NCBI GenBank assembly: GCA_037975125.1
Contig: CM075855.1
Span: 83,657,278-83,721,277, forward strand
From: Latrodectus hesperus
Lineage: Eukaryota; Arthropoda; Arachnida; Araneae; Theridiidae
Direction of reading: 5' to 3'
Length of the DNA: 64,000 nucleotides
Part shown: positions 11,269 through 22,660 of the stretch, piece by piece
Layout of the letters: each line of letters starts with the position of its first letter
Numbering within the stretch: position 1 is the first letter of the stretch
Translations under genes and position numbers: made by a program
Notes under the pieces: generated by a model
The model's input: the letters and a program-made list of their open reading frames with translations, nothing else
What the model was told of the DNA's origin: nothing
Database searches by the model: none

Positions 11269-11379
11269 ATGAAAGGGATGAGTTCTCGAAGAAAACTATT
11301 TCAGCAGAAGGTACCCAGTGAGGATGTACTTGATGAAAAAATATACTGTTCTCATGATAGTGATGAATTTGAACAGTGA
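11269..11379 (+). CDS. Small ORF, possible transposase N-terminus remnant
   Basis: A 36-codon ATG ORF beginning MKGMSSRRKLFQQKVPSEDV and ending in an acidic run (SHDSDEFEQ). The basic-then-acidic start resembles the N-terminal region of piggyBac-type transposases, but nothing downstream supports that. It could equally be chance. Confidence 0.15.
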   Translation: MKGMSSRRKLFQQKVPSEDVLDEKIYCSHDSDEFEQ

Positions 11380-12127
11380 TTAAAATAAAGAATCTGAATT
11401 AGGAGAAATATTTTTGTAAAGAAACAATGACTCATATAATATTAACTACAATTCTTCTCTTCCTTTAGATAAATCAAAATATCAAGCTAAATAAATTTCA
11501 AAAAATAAAATTCTTTCTTAAGTAGAAACTTCGTATAAAATATTTTTCAGCTACTTTGTTTGCAATAATGTCAAAAGGGCTTATGCATAATCTGTTTAAT
11601 AAACATAACAACTTACATATTTATAAACAATAGTAAATTATTTATGAATAAATAATTAATAGTTCTAATAATGCATAGACATTATATTCACAATGAATTA
11701 ATAAACAAATACTTTCTTATTTTTACGAAAATATAACAATACTAAGTCGTTAAATCTTTAGAGAGGAAAAGATCATGTAAACGCAATACACACACATCCA
11801 TTGTTTTTATAATACAAAGAAATTATATTCCCGATGAATTAATTAACTAATAATTTGTTATATTTATAAAAATATAACAATACTAAATCGATACATTTTT
11901 CTAAAGGAAAACGGAAAGCGTAGCTGTGAAATCCGCCATGTTTAACAATGATATAAACTTCCTAGCCAGAGAAACTTATCTCTTTCTTTACATCGCCAAG
12001 TCACTGAATCATAGCCAAAATCTTCTGGGAGCCGAGGCTCGAGACGCTTGTATTTTACTTTCGTTGGCTGTTGTTGCTGCAATTAGTGGATTTCCTGCAA
12101 TTGTGTTTCGTTGTCGCCAGTGTCCAA
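11380..12127. other. Intergenic; GC-richer end next to composite repeat
   Basis: 11380-11900 is AT-rich without features. 11925-12127 is more GC-rich (GAGGCTCGAGACGC, GTTTCGTTGTCGCC). On the minus strand it contains ATGGCGGATTTC in a good start context, followed by a stop after 12 codons. This may be an old promoter or 5' UTR interrupted by the composite repeat at 12128. No gene can be named. Confidence 0.3.
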
Positions 12128-12420
12128 CCCATACAACCACACACGTCTATTGGACGTCTTTTAAAGATCCATAGAGTCCAAAAGACGTCCTGGATACCTT
12201 TTGGATGTCATAAAGACGTCCATGGTTAGATGTGAACTGGATGGTCTTCTATCGACGTCGGATTGACATCCACGATGGATGAGTTTTGGATTATTAGCAT
12301 TTGGATCTGTAATAGACGTAATTTATATGTCCATGATAGATGTAATTTGGACGTCCATGGTGGACGTACTTAAGACATTCATAAAGGATGTTATCCTGAC
12401 ATGTATTAAAAGTAGGTAAT
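12128..12420. repeat. Left subterminal array of GACGTC motifs (about 31-bp period)
   Basis: GACGTC occurs at 12153, 12184, 12215, 12254 and 12350. The first three are 31 bp apart, with degenerate units (GATGTC, GACATC, GTCCATGG) between. The spacing suggests a decayed tandem array of transposase-binding-like sites. Confidence 0.6.
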
Positions 12421-14559
12421 TAACTGCAATTGTAATTATTTATGTTTATTCCTTCCATAATTTTAAATTATCGTTTGCCTCACAGTCTACAGTCGTTTAT
12501 TGCTACGTTAAGAAGTGTTTAACGAAGTAAGTTAAAAAATAATTGCTTTTCTTTTTAAATAACTTATTTTTATTCCAAAGAAGTCATAAAAGAAATAAGG
12601 TTTAAAAACTGAGTAGTTTTATCTAAGTGTAGAAAACCATGTTTAAAGTGTATTTTTACTTTAAAAAATTACATTTGTAACTATTTTAAATTAACGTTAA
12701 AAGGTAAATATTGCTTTTATTTATAAATTGTGCTTGATAGCAGAATGTAATAATTTTTTTGTCTTTAACTTTTAAAATTATTTTTAGGCTAAAAATGCAA
12801 ACATTGCGATTAGGGTGAAAATTGCTGGATGAAAATACCACAAAGTAATTTTCTTTAGTAAAAACCATTTTTCTCTCCAAAATTGCTTAAATTTATTATT
12901 ATTTTGTCATACAAAGACTTATGTATTTATATCTTGATTTCAACAAGATAAAAATTAATCAATATTAGGATTTGATTCAAAGATTTAATGTTAAATTAAA
13001 ATACTTTTTACTGTTGAATTAAAAAATCTGAGTGTTTTTTTTTTTTTTTTTTGAATATCAAATTTTAAATCAATAATTCAAGATTTTGCTACTTAGCTAG
13101 AAAAAATTATATTACCCAATTATTTTAATGCATGCTGGACTAATATTTCAAATGAAGAGCTATTAAAATGTATACTTGAAAATTAATTTTTGTATTTTGT
13201 AGTTAAATGGAAGATATGTTTATTTCCCATACCAGATTTGGAATTCTTACTTTTCTGGAGAACTTCTCTTGTTGTCTACTAAAGGTTCTAGAATTTGAAG
13301 TAAGCATTTTTTTTATTTTAAGGAAAAATGATGTTTAAGATTATGTAAAATCATTTAGTATGAAATGTTTATATCTTCAGTGATTAAGCATTTAGAATGT
13401 GACTGTGTGTGATCTGTGAATGTGATTTTCTATAATATTTTCTGTACACTTAATTTGGTAGCAAAATTTCCTACTTCCATAATGCTTGTGATGTTGAACA
13501 TTTTTTATATTCTTATTTTGTATTATTTTGTTTAATACTCTTACAAAAACTATCTGATCATAATATCTTCAAAATAAATTATTTTTTTAATCACACTTTA
13601 AATATCTAAGTAAATTAATACAAGAATGCTCACATTTTCAGGAAAAAAATCATAAATTATAATAGCAAATGAAACTCTTAATACATTGATTGCATTTTCA
13701 CTAAAGTTATTTTTAAGTCAATATAGTTAAAACCTTTTTGTATGAGAAGAATTTAGTTTATTGTAAAAAATGAAATTAGTAACTAACTGGAATTTCTGAA
13801 ATTCAAACCATTTGCTTGCATGTGTATGCCCTGAAAGGAAGTTAAGAAGCATGCTCTCAATGAAATTAAAAAGCAAAATGATTACGTAAACAGAACAATG
13901 TTTCTGGAATGAATATTATATGTGTACTTCCATTCAAATTCTGTTGATTAATTTGATTTAATAAATTATTCTCTGATTTATATTTAAACAGAAATATCAA
14001 TATTCTTCTATTTTTAATTGTATTCCTTTAAAGCTATTTTGTTGTAGTTCACTTTTCTACAGACTTCAAAGACTTTACTGGCAAAAATAAACAGAATGGC
14101 ATCTACGTTTCACACAATAACCTGATTTTTAGTTCTATTAAATATGTCTTCTTTATTAATCTAATTTGAATATTATTAAAAAAGATGTACACATTTGATC
14201 ACAGTAAACATCATTTATTTATTGAATATTGATTGGAAATTCATTTTTTCTATAGTGTTTCATATTCTGCTCTGCTTTGCATGAAAAATTGCTTATGATG
14301 GGCTGAACCTAGTTTCAAATAAATTGAATAAATAATTTGTTTTATAAATAGTTATCTTTTTATATTTAAGATTTAAAATTTCTTTTATGTATGCTTTAAT
14401 TATTTTGGTTGATAAAGTTGAATTGTATTTTTAAGAGATAAAATGTACATCATTTATAAATTCTAAATTTTGTTTTCCTTTTCAGTTAAATGAGAATTAC
14501 AAATTTATATACCTGAGGATGAGATTAAATTTAAAATAAGCAAATTAAAAAAAAATTTA

Positions 14560-14990
14560 ATTTTTCTATATTATTTATGCTTATTTGAACTAATGTAGAG
14601 CAAAAGAAAATAAATCCTTTAATGGATTAAAAATATGGCAATTTGTTTCTACTGAGTGCAAATTGTAAATAAATATATCATGTATTAAATTTTATTAAGA
14701 GTTTACTGTTGTAAAAATGTTTAATCAAAATATTTAATATATTCCTTAGTAAATAACATTTCTGTTTATGTTTAGCAGTAATATGTAAATTCAATTCTAT
14801 ATTTTATTATTTAAGTTCTGTTCTTTTAATGGTAATGTTAAATTTTACCTATTAATCTAACTCTTGTTTTGCTAATTTGAAAATTCATTACAAATTTTAA
14901 ATATTTTGTAATTTCAGTTATTTAATCAATTCCAAAGGGTAAAAGATTAAATAGTATATTTTTTCCAGAAATTAGTCCCTTAGGTTTAGC
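14560..14990. repeat. Diverged internal repeat, copy 1
   Basis: Colinear similarity to 15480-15890 at an offset of about 0.9 kb. Shared landmarks are AAATCCTTTAATGGA (14612 and 15528), GTGCAA, TGTAAATTCAATTCT/TATAAATTCAATTCT (about 14785 and 15687), and TATTTAATCAA. No coding frame is preserved. Confidence 0.55.
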
Positions 14991-15042
14991 ATATATGTAA
15001 TGAAAAAGATAAACATTTCTAAAATTGGTATTATGATATTTG

Positions 15043-15143
15043 ACGTGCCATGTATCTAAACTGGACCAAAATGAGGCGTCTACTGGATTAGAGTACATCC
15101 ACCTGATGTCATATTGACGTCTATTGGAAGAAATTGTGTTGTA
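15043..15143. repeat. Internal copy of the composite repeat's right end
   Basis: Starts TTTGACGTGCCATG and runs through ATCTAAACTGGACCAAAA, a CGTCTACTGGATTAGAGTAC segment, and TGACGTCTATTGG to AAATTGTGTTGTA. It matches 17207-17312 with few differences and stops just before the terminal GGG. It indicates nested or serially duplicated elements. Confidence 0.75.
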
Positions 15144-15479
15144 TTACGCTGTTACTATATTATAGTTGATTTGATTTTGTATTGTTTAAATAATTATTTT
15201 ATATATATATATGCTTTATTAAATGTATAGGAATATATATTAGATTTATTTTTCTAAAACTTATGTGAATTTTATGCTGTAAATAATAATTATTATTATG
15301 ACTACATAATGTATAGATGCTGCCAAAATTAATACAGTAATTTCAAATTTAAATTATAAAATGTTTTAATTATAAAATATTTATATTTTTATTTGTTTTG
15401 TTTCAGTGCCACTTTTTAAGCTTGTCTGGGGGAACTTCTTCCGGGAATTGCACCATAAGCATCATTAAAAAAATTGATG

Positions 15480-15890
15480 GCAAATAAACTTGCACCCGAG
15501 TTTAGTTATTTTGGTGCTAGGGATAAGAAATCCTTTAATGGACTGAATATGAAGCAGTTAGTTTTAAGTAAGTGCAATGTTTGAATAAGCATGTCATTGA
15601 AAGTTTTCTTTTGTAGAAATGATGAAAAAAAACACTTTTCTCATAAAAAAAATTTTTAATGAAATATATTTATGTAAGCGCTAATATATAAATTCAATTC
15701 TCTGTTTGATTACTTAAGCACTGTTTTCATTATAAAAGTAATGTTCAATTCTATCTGATAATTTGAAGGTGTTTGTAACATACTTTAAACATTTTATAAT
15801 TTTAATTATTTAATCAAACACAAAGGTTACCATATTTACAAAGCTGATATTTCTCAGAAATTGAATTACTAAATATATATTTAAAACATT
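15480..15890. repeat. Diverged internal repeat, copy 2
   Basis: Partner of 14560-14990 (landmarks given there). It lies just downstream of a segment beginning TTTGTTTCAG, which looks like a splice acceptor but is followed by no sustained open frame. Confidence 0.55.
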
Positions 15891-17039
15891 TACTGAATTA
15901 AAATAAAAATATTTCTAACTATGTTTTTATAAAGTTACTTAATGTCTTAAATTAGTGAAGGAAATTTTTGATATTTTTCTGATTAATTTACGCTGTTTTT
16001 TAATAATGAGATTTACATCCAATCAGTTTAATGTATTAATCAGATTGATAAGAAATAAATTAAATATTGATGAAAATTGTCTTCTGGATTTTTACTATTT
16101 TGTCTGAGGTTATTCATCTGAAAATGTTAATTGTTACTGCTAATTATTTTAAATGTACTTTATTTTCAGATGCTGTGTGGTGAACTCCACAGTATTCAAA
16201 GACAACAGATGGTGAAATAGAATTTATCAATGAAAGAATCAAACATTTCAGTTAATTAATATTTATGTATAATGTAAATAATCAGAATAAAAATTGTGTG
16301 CATTAAAAATAAATTCTATTAGTTTGTTATATTTTTCTTGAATTAATTAAGATTTACACTCTTGCTAGAATGTTTTCTTAAACAAATTTTAACATTTACA
16401 AAGGAAAATAATTCAGCTTTTAAACAATGAAATAAGTAATTTTCAGAATTTTTGTCATAATAATTTGGAATATTGAATTGAGTGGAAAACTTTAATTAAA
16501 TAAAAGTTTCTCTTTTATCTTTTACAAAAAAAGACATTGTTGAAATAATATCTAATTAGTTAAAATATTTGGCTGAGAAATAATTCTTATAAGTTTCTCT
16601 TACTACAAAATTAATTAAAAAAATAAAGTATGAACAATAATTTGTCTGACATTAAAATAAAAAAATTACACTCTACAAATAAAAATATCCTTGACTATTT
16701 TATTACTCTCTAGTTATAATAGTAATTCATTAATTTATGCATTCACTGGAAACTTCTTAGAAGTAATTTTTAACTTTTTCAAAGAAAAAAAATAGTTTTA
16801 TTTTAAACAATAAGAAACTAAATTTTCAAAATGTTAACTATAAAATAATGAGCATAAAAATAATACTAATTTATCAATTGTGAGAATTGTATTACATTAA
16901 CTAAACTTGAACAGTAAATCTGTCAAAAATCTAGGATATTTGACTGAAAATTAAGAAAAATGTGATGCTAAAGCAATTTCATAAGTAACAAGCTAATTAA
17001 AAATAATCTTCTCTTCGTCTAGTGGACAAAAATATATGA

Positions 17040-17317
17040 GCCACTAAGATAGATGAGGGATTATTTCAAAATCTACGCACATCTACAATACATCCATAAA
17101 ACTACCTAGTATAGAGCAGTGCGTATGAATACATCCAAATTTCGTCCATGAGCCATCCACTTGCAACGTCTCGTAGACGTATAGTGGACGTAAAATAGCT
17201 GGATATTTGACGTGCCATGGATCTAAACTGGACCAAAAAGAGACGTCTACTGGATTAGAGTACATCCCGTTGAGGATGTCATATCGACGTCTACTGGATG
17301 AAATTGTGTTGTTTGGG
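17040..17317. repeat. Right subterminal ACGTC region and terminus
   Basis: Contains AACGTC, AGACGTA, GGACGTA, GACGTG and two GACGTC (17242, 17286), then ends GAAATTGTGTTGTTTGGG at 17317. It is the inverted counterpart of the left end at 12128. Confidence 0.6.
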
Positions 17318-17790
17318 AAGTGTGTATTTTGTGAAAAGCATCACCTAAGTCAAGATTGCGGAAAAGCTACTATCATGTCACAAGAACAAAAAGAGCAGCT
17401 GTCATAAAAAGGGAGTTTGCTTAGTTTACTTAAATGGTGGACATATGTCTCAAAAATGTCACAGCAATGTGCGCTGTGTTGTCTGCAAAAAAAGGCATTA
17501 TGTAATACTTTGTCCAGAATATCCCAAAACAAATAGATCAAATGATGCTGAAATTCCTACACGTCTGCCGGAAGAAGTGAACGCAGCAGCACTGTTTTCA
17601 AATCCTTCTTCACAAAATGTCATTTATTTGAAGACGCTTATGGTAAGACTTCAAAACAAAGAAAGAATTCAATATGTTCGTGCTCTACTAGATGATGGTT
17701 CACACCGATCCTACATAGAAAGGGAATTAGCTGAAGAACTTCAACTTTCACCTTCAGGAAAAGAAATTTTGTCCCTAGGACTTTTCCTTC
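17318..17790 (+). pseudogene. BEL/Pao gag zinc knuckles and protease remnant
   Basis: CVFCEKHHLSQDCGK forms the first knuckle, followed after a stop and frame change near 17405 by GGHMSQKCHSNVRCVVCKKRH and HYVILCPEYP. From about 17640 the peptide contains ALLDDGSHRSYI, matching the protease active-site region (family form LLD.GS.RS.I). The frame is lost near 17790, where the sequence continues in another frame. The upstream gag region is missing, replaced by the repeat ending at 17317. Confidence 0.85.
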
Positions 17791-19050
17791 TTGACAAACA
17801 TTTTTCTAAGACAAACTCCAGAAGTAATACATACTCGCTATTGTGTCGAAATAGGAAGTATTAATGGGAAGGCTTCATGTCGAGTACTATTATTAGATCA
17901 GCCTAAAATCTGCACGACTCTTCCAAGAGTAAGAGATAAAAATTTGCTGACAGAACTTGAAAATAATGGCATTTTCTTAACAGATATTGGTGAAAATACT
18001 CCTCCTATTAAGATGTTATTAGGAGCTGATGCACTTGGAAAAATTCTGACAGGAAGAGTACAAGTTCTTAGGTCTGGTATATCAACCATTGAAACAATTT
18101 TAGGTTGGAGCATTCTAGGATGGGCTAAGAAAGCTTCTGCAATAGCCATGGTCTCCGTTTGTTTGCAGAAATTCCAAATTCCAAAGATATGGGAATTAGA
18201 TGTTCTAGGAATTATTGATCATATAGAGAAGAAGAATCCAAAAATTTTGGAAGAAGAAACCTTGGAACATTTTAAAGCAACTGTCCAAAGATATGAAAAT
18301 AGGTACGAAGTAGCCTTACCTTGGTTGGCTGGTCATCCACCAGTGTACGATAAATTTGATGTTGCTGAATCAAGACTTCGCACAGTAACCAAACGCCTTG
18401 CGCTTAAACTTTGCTTGCGCTTGAAGAAAAACTTTATGAAGCTTATGATGATGTCTTCAAGCAGTGGAAAAGGGATAAAATCATAGAAACTTTTCCAAAA
18501 AATGAAATTGAGAGACCTAGTCATTATCTTCCCCATAGACTAGTTATTAAACTGACAAGTAATACCACTAAAATACGTCCAGTCTTCGATGCATCCTTTA
18601 AACTCACTGGGTATGCCTCACTGAACGAGTGTCTAAGTGTTGGTCCAAGTCTTTCTCAACAGATTCCTCCACTCTTATCGAGATTTCATTCTAAGGCCAT
18701 TGGTGGGATTGCGGATATAAAGCAAGCATTCTTGCAACTTAACATGAAATCAGAAGACCGTGATTACCTGAGGTTTCTTTGGTGGAAAGATGATGATCGT
18801 TCAGAACTGGAATTTTTCAGACACATACGTGTAGTATTTGGAGTGACATCTAGCCCCTTCCTTTTAAATGCTACAATAAAACACCATCTTAGTTTAGAAG
18901 AATTTCAAAAGGACTCTTTTAAAGACACAGTTGAGAAGTTAAAAGGAGGATTTTACGTAGACAACTTGACAGTCAGTGTTGAAAGTGAAAAAGAGTTAGA
19001 GATATTCAAGAAGCAAGCTTTCATTCTAAGGCCATTTGTCTTTTACACAT
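17791..19050 (+). pseudogene. BEL/Pao reverse transcriptase remnant
   Basis: The frame from 17791 encodes the spacer after protease (MLLGADALGKIL, ETILGWSILGW). After a frame change near 18420 come RT motifs: PHRLVIKL, RPVFDAS, LNECLSVGPSL, GGIADIKQAFLQ (catalytic Asp in a motif A context), RVVFGVTSSPFLLNATI, and FYVDNLTVS at the YxDD position. The second catalytic Asp there is Asn. A further frame change occurs near 19030. Confidence 0.85.
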
Positions 19051-19745
19051 AAGGTCATGAATACTGCATCCTTCGAGCTGAGGTGTTGGGCTCACAGTGA
19101 TATTCAAGGCCCAGAGCAAAATGTACTTGGATTAAAATGGGACACTCAGACTGATGAGCTGTTTTGCGTAAGTTCCAAAATAGATGTAAAAGATGACGAA
19201 TCCTTTACGAAGAGAAAATTACTTTCGATCGTCAACAGTATATATGGTCCTATTGGCTTTACCTCACCTGCAACTTTATTCCCAAAGATACTGCTACAGG
19301 AAGCATGGATCAGTAAGTTAAGATGGGATGAAGAATTACCCCTTGACATTCAATGACGATATCAAAGATGGGCTAAGCATATCGATCTTCTTACAGAATG
19401 CAGAATTCCTAGAAGAATTTTCTATGGATCTTTTGATAAAGCTAGTTTGCATGTTTTCACTGATGCATCTTCTCATGGATATGCCTGTTGCGCCTTCTTA
19501 AGAAATGAAAATGATAACAATATTAAGGTTTCATTAGTTGCAGCAAAAGCTAGAGTAGCACCTGTTCAAAGACCTACCATCCCAAGAATAGAATTGTTAG
19601 CAGCTACTATTGGAGCCAGAATGACTTCCAGTATACTTGAAGATCTACACGTGCCATTGAAGACAGCTTTATGGACTGATTCCATGGTAGTGTTGGGATG
19701 GATAACCAAAAAGGAACCCTGCAATACATTTGTAGGAAATAAGAA
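19051..19745 (+). pseudogene. BEL/Pao RT connection and RNase H remnant
   Basis: Encodes FELRCWAHSD, NVLGLKWD, NSIYGPIGFTSPATLFPKIL and WISKLRWDEELP (typical of the RT-RNase H linker in Pao elements). A TGA stop at 19354 interrupts it, then HVFTDASSHGYACC, RPTIPRIELLAA and ALWTDSMVVLGWI supply the RNase H acidic residues. The frame is lost near 19745. Confidence 0.85.
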
Positions 19746-20191
19746 AACTCACCAATGTCAATGACTAGAGGCATGTACCTGGAGAAATTAACCCAGCTGA
19801 TTTGCCTTCTAATTCTTGCAACTGGTCTGATATCTTGCGAAGTAAATGGTGGAAGGATCCTGACTGGTTACGTGATCCACCAGAACTTGGGCCCTACTCT
19901 ACAATCTGATTGTGCCTTGCAAAAGATCAAATGTTTTTGTTTTGCCCGCCCACTGCACCATGGTTTGGTGGATGGTGGGAGAGGATGGTTCGAAGCATCA
20001 AACAGATTTTACGAAAATGTTTGGGAAGAGCTTGCGTGACATACGAAGAGATGCTCACAATTCTGTGTGACGTGGAAAGCGTCATCAACAGTATACCTCT
20101 TACATATGTTTCGGATGATCCAAATGAAATGGAAGCAATAACTCCAGTCCACTTCATACAAGATATTAAAGGATCAGAAGTACAAGATTAG
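19746..20191 (+). pseudogene. BEL/Pao integrase remnant with internal deletion
   Basis: 19780-19910 encodes the linker HVPGEINPADLPSNSC, then NWSDILRSKWWKDPDWL, in a different frame from RNase H. A stop follows. From 19910 the sequence jumps to the end of the integrase core (FCPPTAPWFGGWWERMVRSI, LCDVESVINSIPLTYVSDDP). The zinc-binding domain and most of the catalytic core that normally lie between are missing. Confidence 0.8.
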
Positions 20192-20698
20192 TTAGACATA
20201 ATTGATTCAAAGCATTTATTGAATAGAGTTCGCTATGTACAAAGTATAAGGGACAACTTAAGAAAACGTTATCAGAAAGAATATTTAGGTGAATTTGTAC
20301 GTAATCCTGTTTCAAAATCTAAGCGAAAGAAAATTTCTTTTGGGGAAATAGTACTCGTCGGTTGTAATAACACCAAAATATTGAATTGGCCTCTTGGATT
20401 AGTTTTGGAGTTATTCAAAAGCAAGGATAATGTCGAGAGAGTTGCAAAATTGTGAGTAGCAAATCGAGAAATCATCCGTCCAGTGCATCGCATTTTTCCA
20501 TTAGAGCTGCATGGAAATGAAATACCGATGATTATTCTGAAGGCTAGGGAGTCAGCAAGTGATGCCCCAAATGGAGCTCATGACATTCCTGAAGCGATGA
20601 CTCCTGTGTCAAAGACACCTAAAAATGCTGTTAGTTCAGATAGAGATAAACATAGTTGGTGTGGTCCGTCCTGCGAAACGACTGGATTTATAGACTAA
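20192..20698 (+). pseudogene. BEL/Pao DUF5641-like C-terminal domain remnant
   Basis: Encodes NRVRYVQSIRDNLRKRYQKE, then ISFGEIVLVGCNNTKILNWP, LGLVLEL, a TGA at about 20453, and VANREIIRPVHRIFPLEL. This is the chromo-like domain following Pao integrases. A non-conserved tail ends in a stop at 20696-20698. Confidence 0.8.
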
Positions 20699-20778
20699 AC
20701 TAATGACTTTAATTTTGTTTTTCTAAAATAATTTAGTTTAGTTTTGCTTGTATTGTTAAGCAAGATCCTTCACAATAC

Positions 20779-20791
20779 AAAGGTGGGAGTT
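20779..20791 (+). other. Polypurine tract of the BEL/Pao element
   Basis: AAAGGTGGGAG immediately precedes the 3' LTR, the expected site for plus-strand priming. Confidence 0.7.
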
Positions 20792-21085
20792 TGTTGTAAC
20801 TCATATTTATTTATTTTTCTGAACTTAAACTTTTTAGATTGGCAACACTAAGTTTTGTTTGTTTTAAATTAAAGTTTAAAAGCAAAAGTAGCTAAGATTC
20901 TTCTAAGCATTTAAATTCGCGAAATAAAATATTAAAATGGAAATATCTTTGTTCTTCTTGTAAATAGTGTATTGTAGTGGTAGTTTAGTATTTAAATAAA
21001 GTGTTTTCAATATCAAGCACGTCTTTTTTCTCGAGTCGTAACGCTGCCAGTTTTTTGGCGTGCTAATAAGAAAGCGTGTGTTACA
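20792..21085 (+). repeat. 3' LTR of the BEL/Pao element (about 294 bp)
   Basis: Begins TGTTGTAACTC after the polypurine tract and ends GCGTGTGTTACA, giving the TG...CA termini of LTRs. It contains AATAAAGTG near 20996, a plausible polyadenylation signal. No second copy was seen in the window, so the age of the insertion cannot be read from LTR pairs. Confidence 0.7.
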
Positions 21086-21138
21086 AGCGCTATTTTTTGT
21101 GACTTGTACCGGAATTGTTTTGCATCTGAAGTTAAAAC

Positions 21139-22134
21139 ATATTAAAAAGAAAATCAGAATTTAGATTTTAAAGCACTTTTAGTTTTGGGCAGTGCACCAG
21201 GTCATCCTCGCGAACTTGAAACTATACATCCAAATATAAAAGTGACATTTTTACCTCTCAACACGACGACTTTGCTTCAACCTATGGACACAGGAATATT
21301 CCAGGCCTTTAAGCTCTATTATATTAGACGAACCTTCAAAATCATATTGAATAATATGGAAAGTAATCCTGATATGAATGTTATGGAATCCTGGAAGAAA
21401 TTTGACGTAGAAAAATGCATGGTTAACATAAAAGAGTCATTGGAAGAACTGAAGCCACACACATTGAAATCCTGCTGGAAAAAAACTGTGGCCTGCTCTG
21501 ACTGCAGAAAATGACGAAGAATCTGTGCAAGTTTAAACAATCAATATTTGACTGCAAACATAGCCGAAATCGCGAATGGAATAGGACCAGATGGATTCGA
21601 GCAGATAGAATCAAGTGACATTCTGGAATTGCTTGAATCGTAAGATTAAGATTCGACTGAAACCAACTTGGAGGAAATGTTAAATTCGAAGCCCATGAAA
21701 GAAAAGGCTTCTACAAGCACTGGAAACGTGACATTTAATTTGAAAAATCTTAGTGATGGTTTAAGAATAGCAAATGAGCTCTGCGATTTCTTTATGAACA
21801 TTGATGCGTCTATGGAACGAAGTCTTATTTTTAAGAGGCAAATTGCTAATGCGACTGCTGCGTAACAGTCTGAATTGAAGGAACTTTTAAAAACTGCCAA
21901 GCAAGAGAAAATTACAAAATTCTTCAAACCATTGCCTAAGCATTAAGATAATTAATCAAAATGTTCAAAAGTTTCAATTAAATTGATTTTTTTATACAGT
22001 TGTTTTTTATTTTTATTTTGCCACCTAGGAACGTATCCTTATAATCCCATATAAATTACCATTCCGTATTTACGGTTTCTGTATACGCAGCATATTTAAG
22101 GAACATATACCCCGCGAATAAAGAGCTCTTACTG
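21139..22134 (+). mobile_element. Tigger/pogo-type DNA transposon, 3' half with right TIR
   Basis: From about 21139 the plus strand encodes the DDE_1 transposase C-terminal half: FKALLVLGSAPGHP, VTFLPLNTTTLLQPMDTGIF, FKLYYIRRTF, LKSCWKKT. After stops and frame changes it continues with LKNLSDGLRIANELCDFF and ITKFFKPLP. The catalytic Asp normally found in LDNAPGHP is Gly here (LGSAPGHP). The right terminus reads, in reverse complement, CAGTAAGAGCTCTTTATTCG, followed by a TA target dinucleotide at 22135. The 5' half is missing, perhaps lost at the junction with the LTR ending at 21085. Confidence 0.85.
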
Positions 22135-22234
22135 TATTCATTCTCTGATTGGTCACATTATTAATTACTGATCTTGCCATCTATAAAAAATAGTTCAATT
22201 ATAAACGAAAATCTTATATTTTATAATGTCAATT

Positions 22235-22660
<426 letters not shown>

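Larger units (their letters stand above)
12128..17317. mobile_element. Composite DNA-transposon-like repeat with ACGTC-rich ends
   Basis: The left end reads CCCATACAACCACACACGTC. The right end, reverse complemented, reads CCCAAACAACACAATTTC and is followed by CAGTAGACGTC. These are short imperfect terminal inverted repeats. Both ends are packed with GACGTC or related words. The interior (12430-17040) is AT-rich, contains a second right-end-like block at 15043-15143, and a diverged internal duplication at about 14560-14990 and 15480-15890. No transposase frame was recognised and no clear target duplication is visible, so the superfamily is unknown. The right end directly abuts BEL/Pao gag sequence at 17318. 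Confidence 0.5.
17318..21085 (+). mobile_element. BEL/Pao LTR retrotransposon, 5'-truncated and broken
   Basis: In order on the plus strand: CCHC zinc knuckles of gag, aspartic protease, reverse transcriptase, RNase H, a remnant of integrase, a DUF5641-type C-terminal domain, a polypurine tract and a 3' LTR. This order is that of the BEL/Pao group. The 5' LTR and most of gag are absent. Reading frames change near 17405, 17790, 18420, 19030 and 19745, a TGA stop lies at 19354, and the N-terminal part of integrase is deleted around 19910. The element cannot encode its proteins. Confidence 0.9.

Noticed and set aside
17083..17265. Minus-strand ORF over the ACGTC repeat end
   Set aside because: Shadow of a repetitive terminal region; no coding signature.
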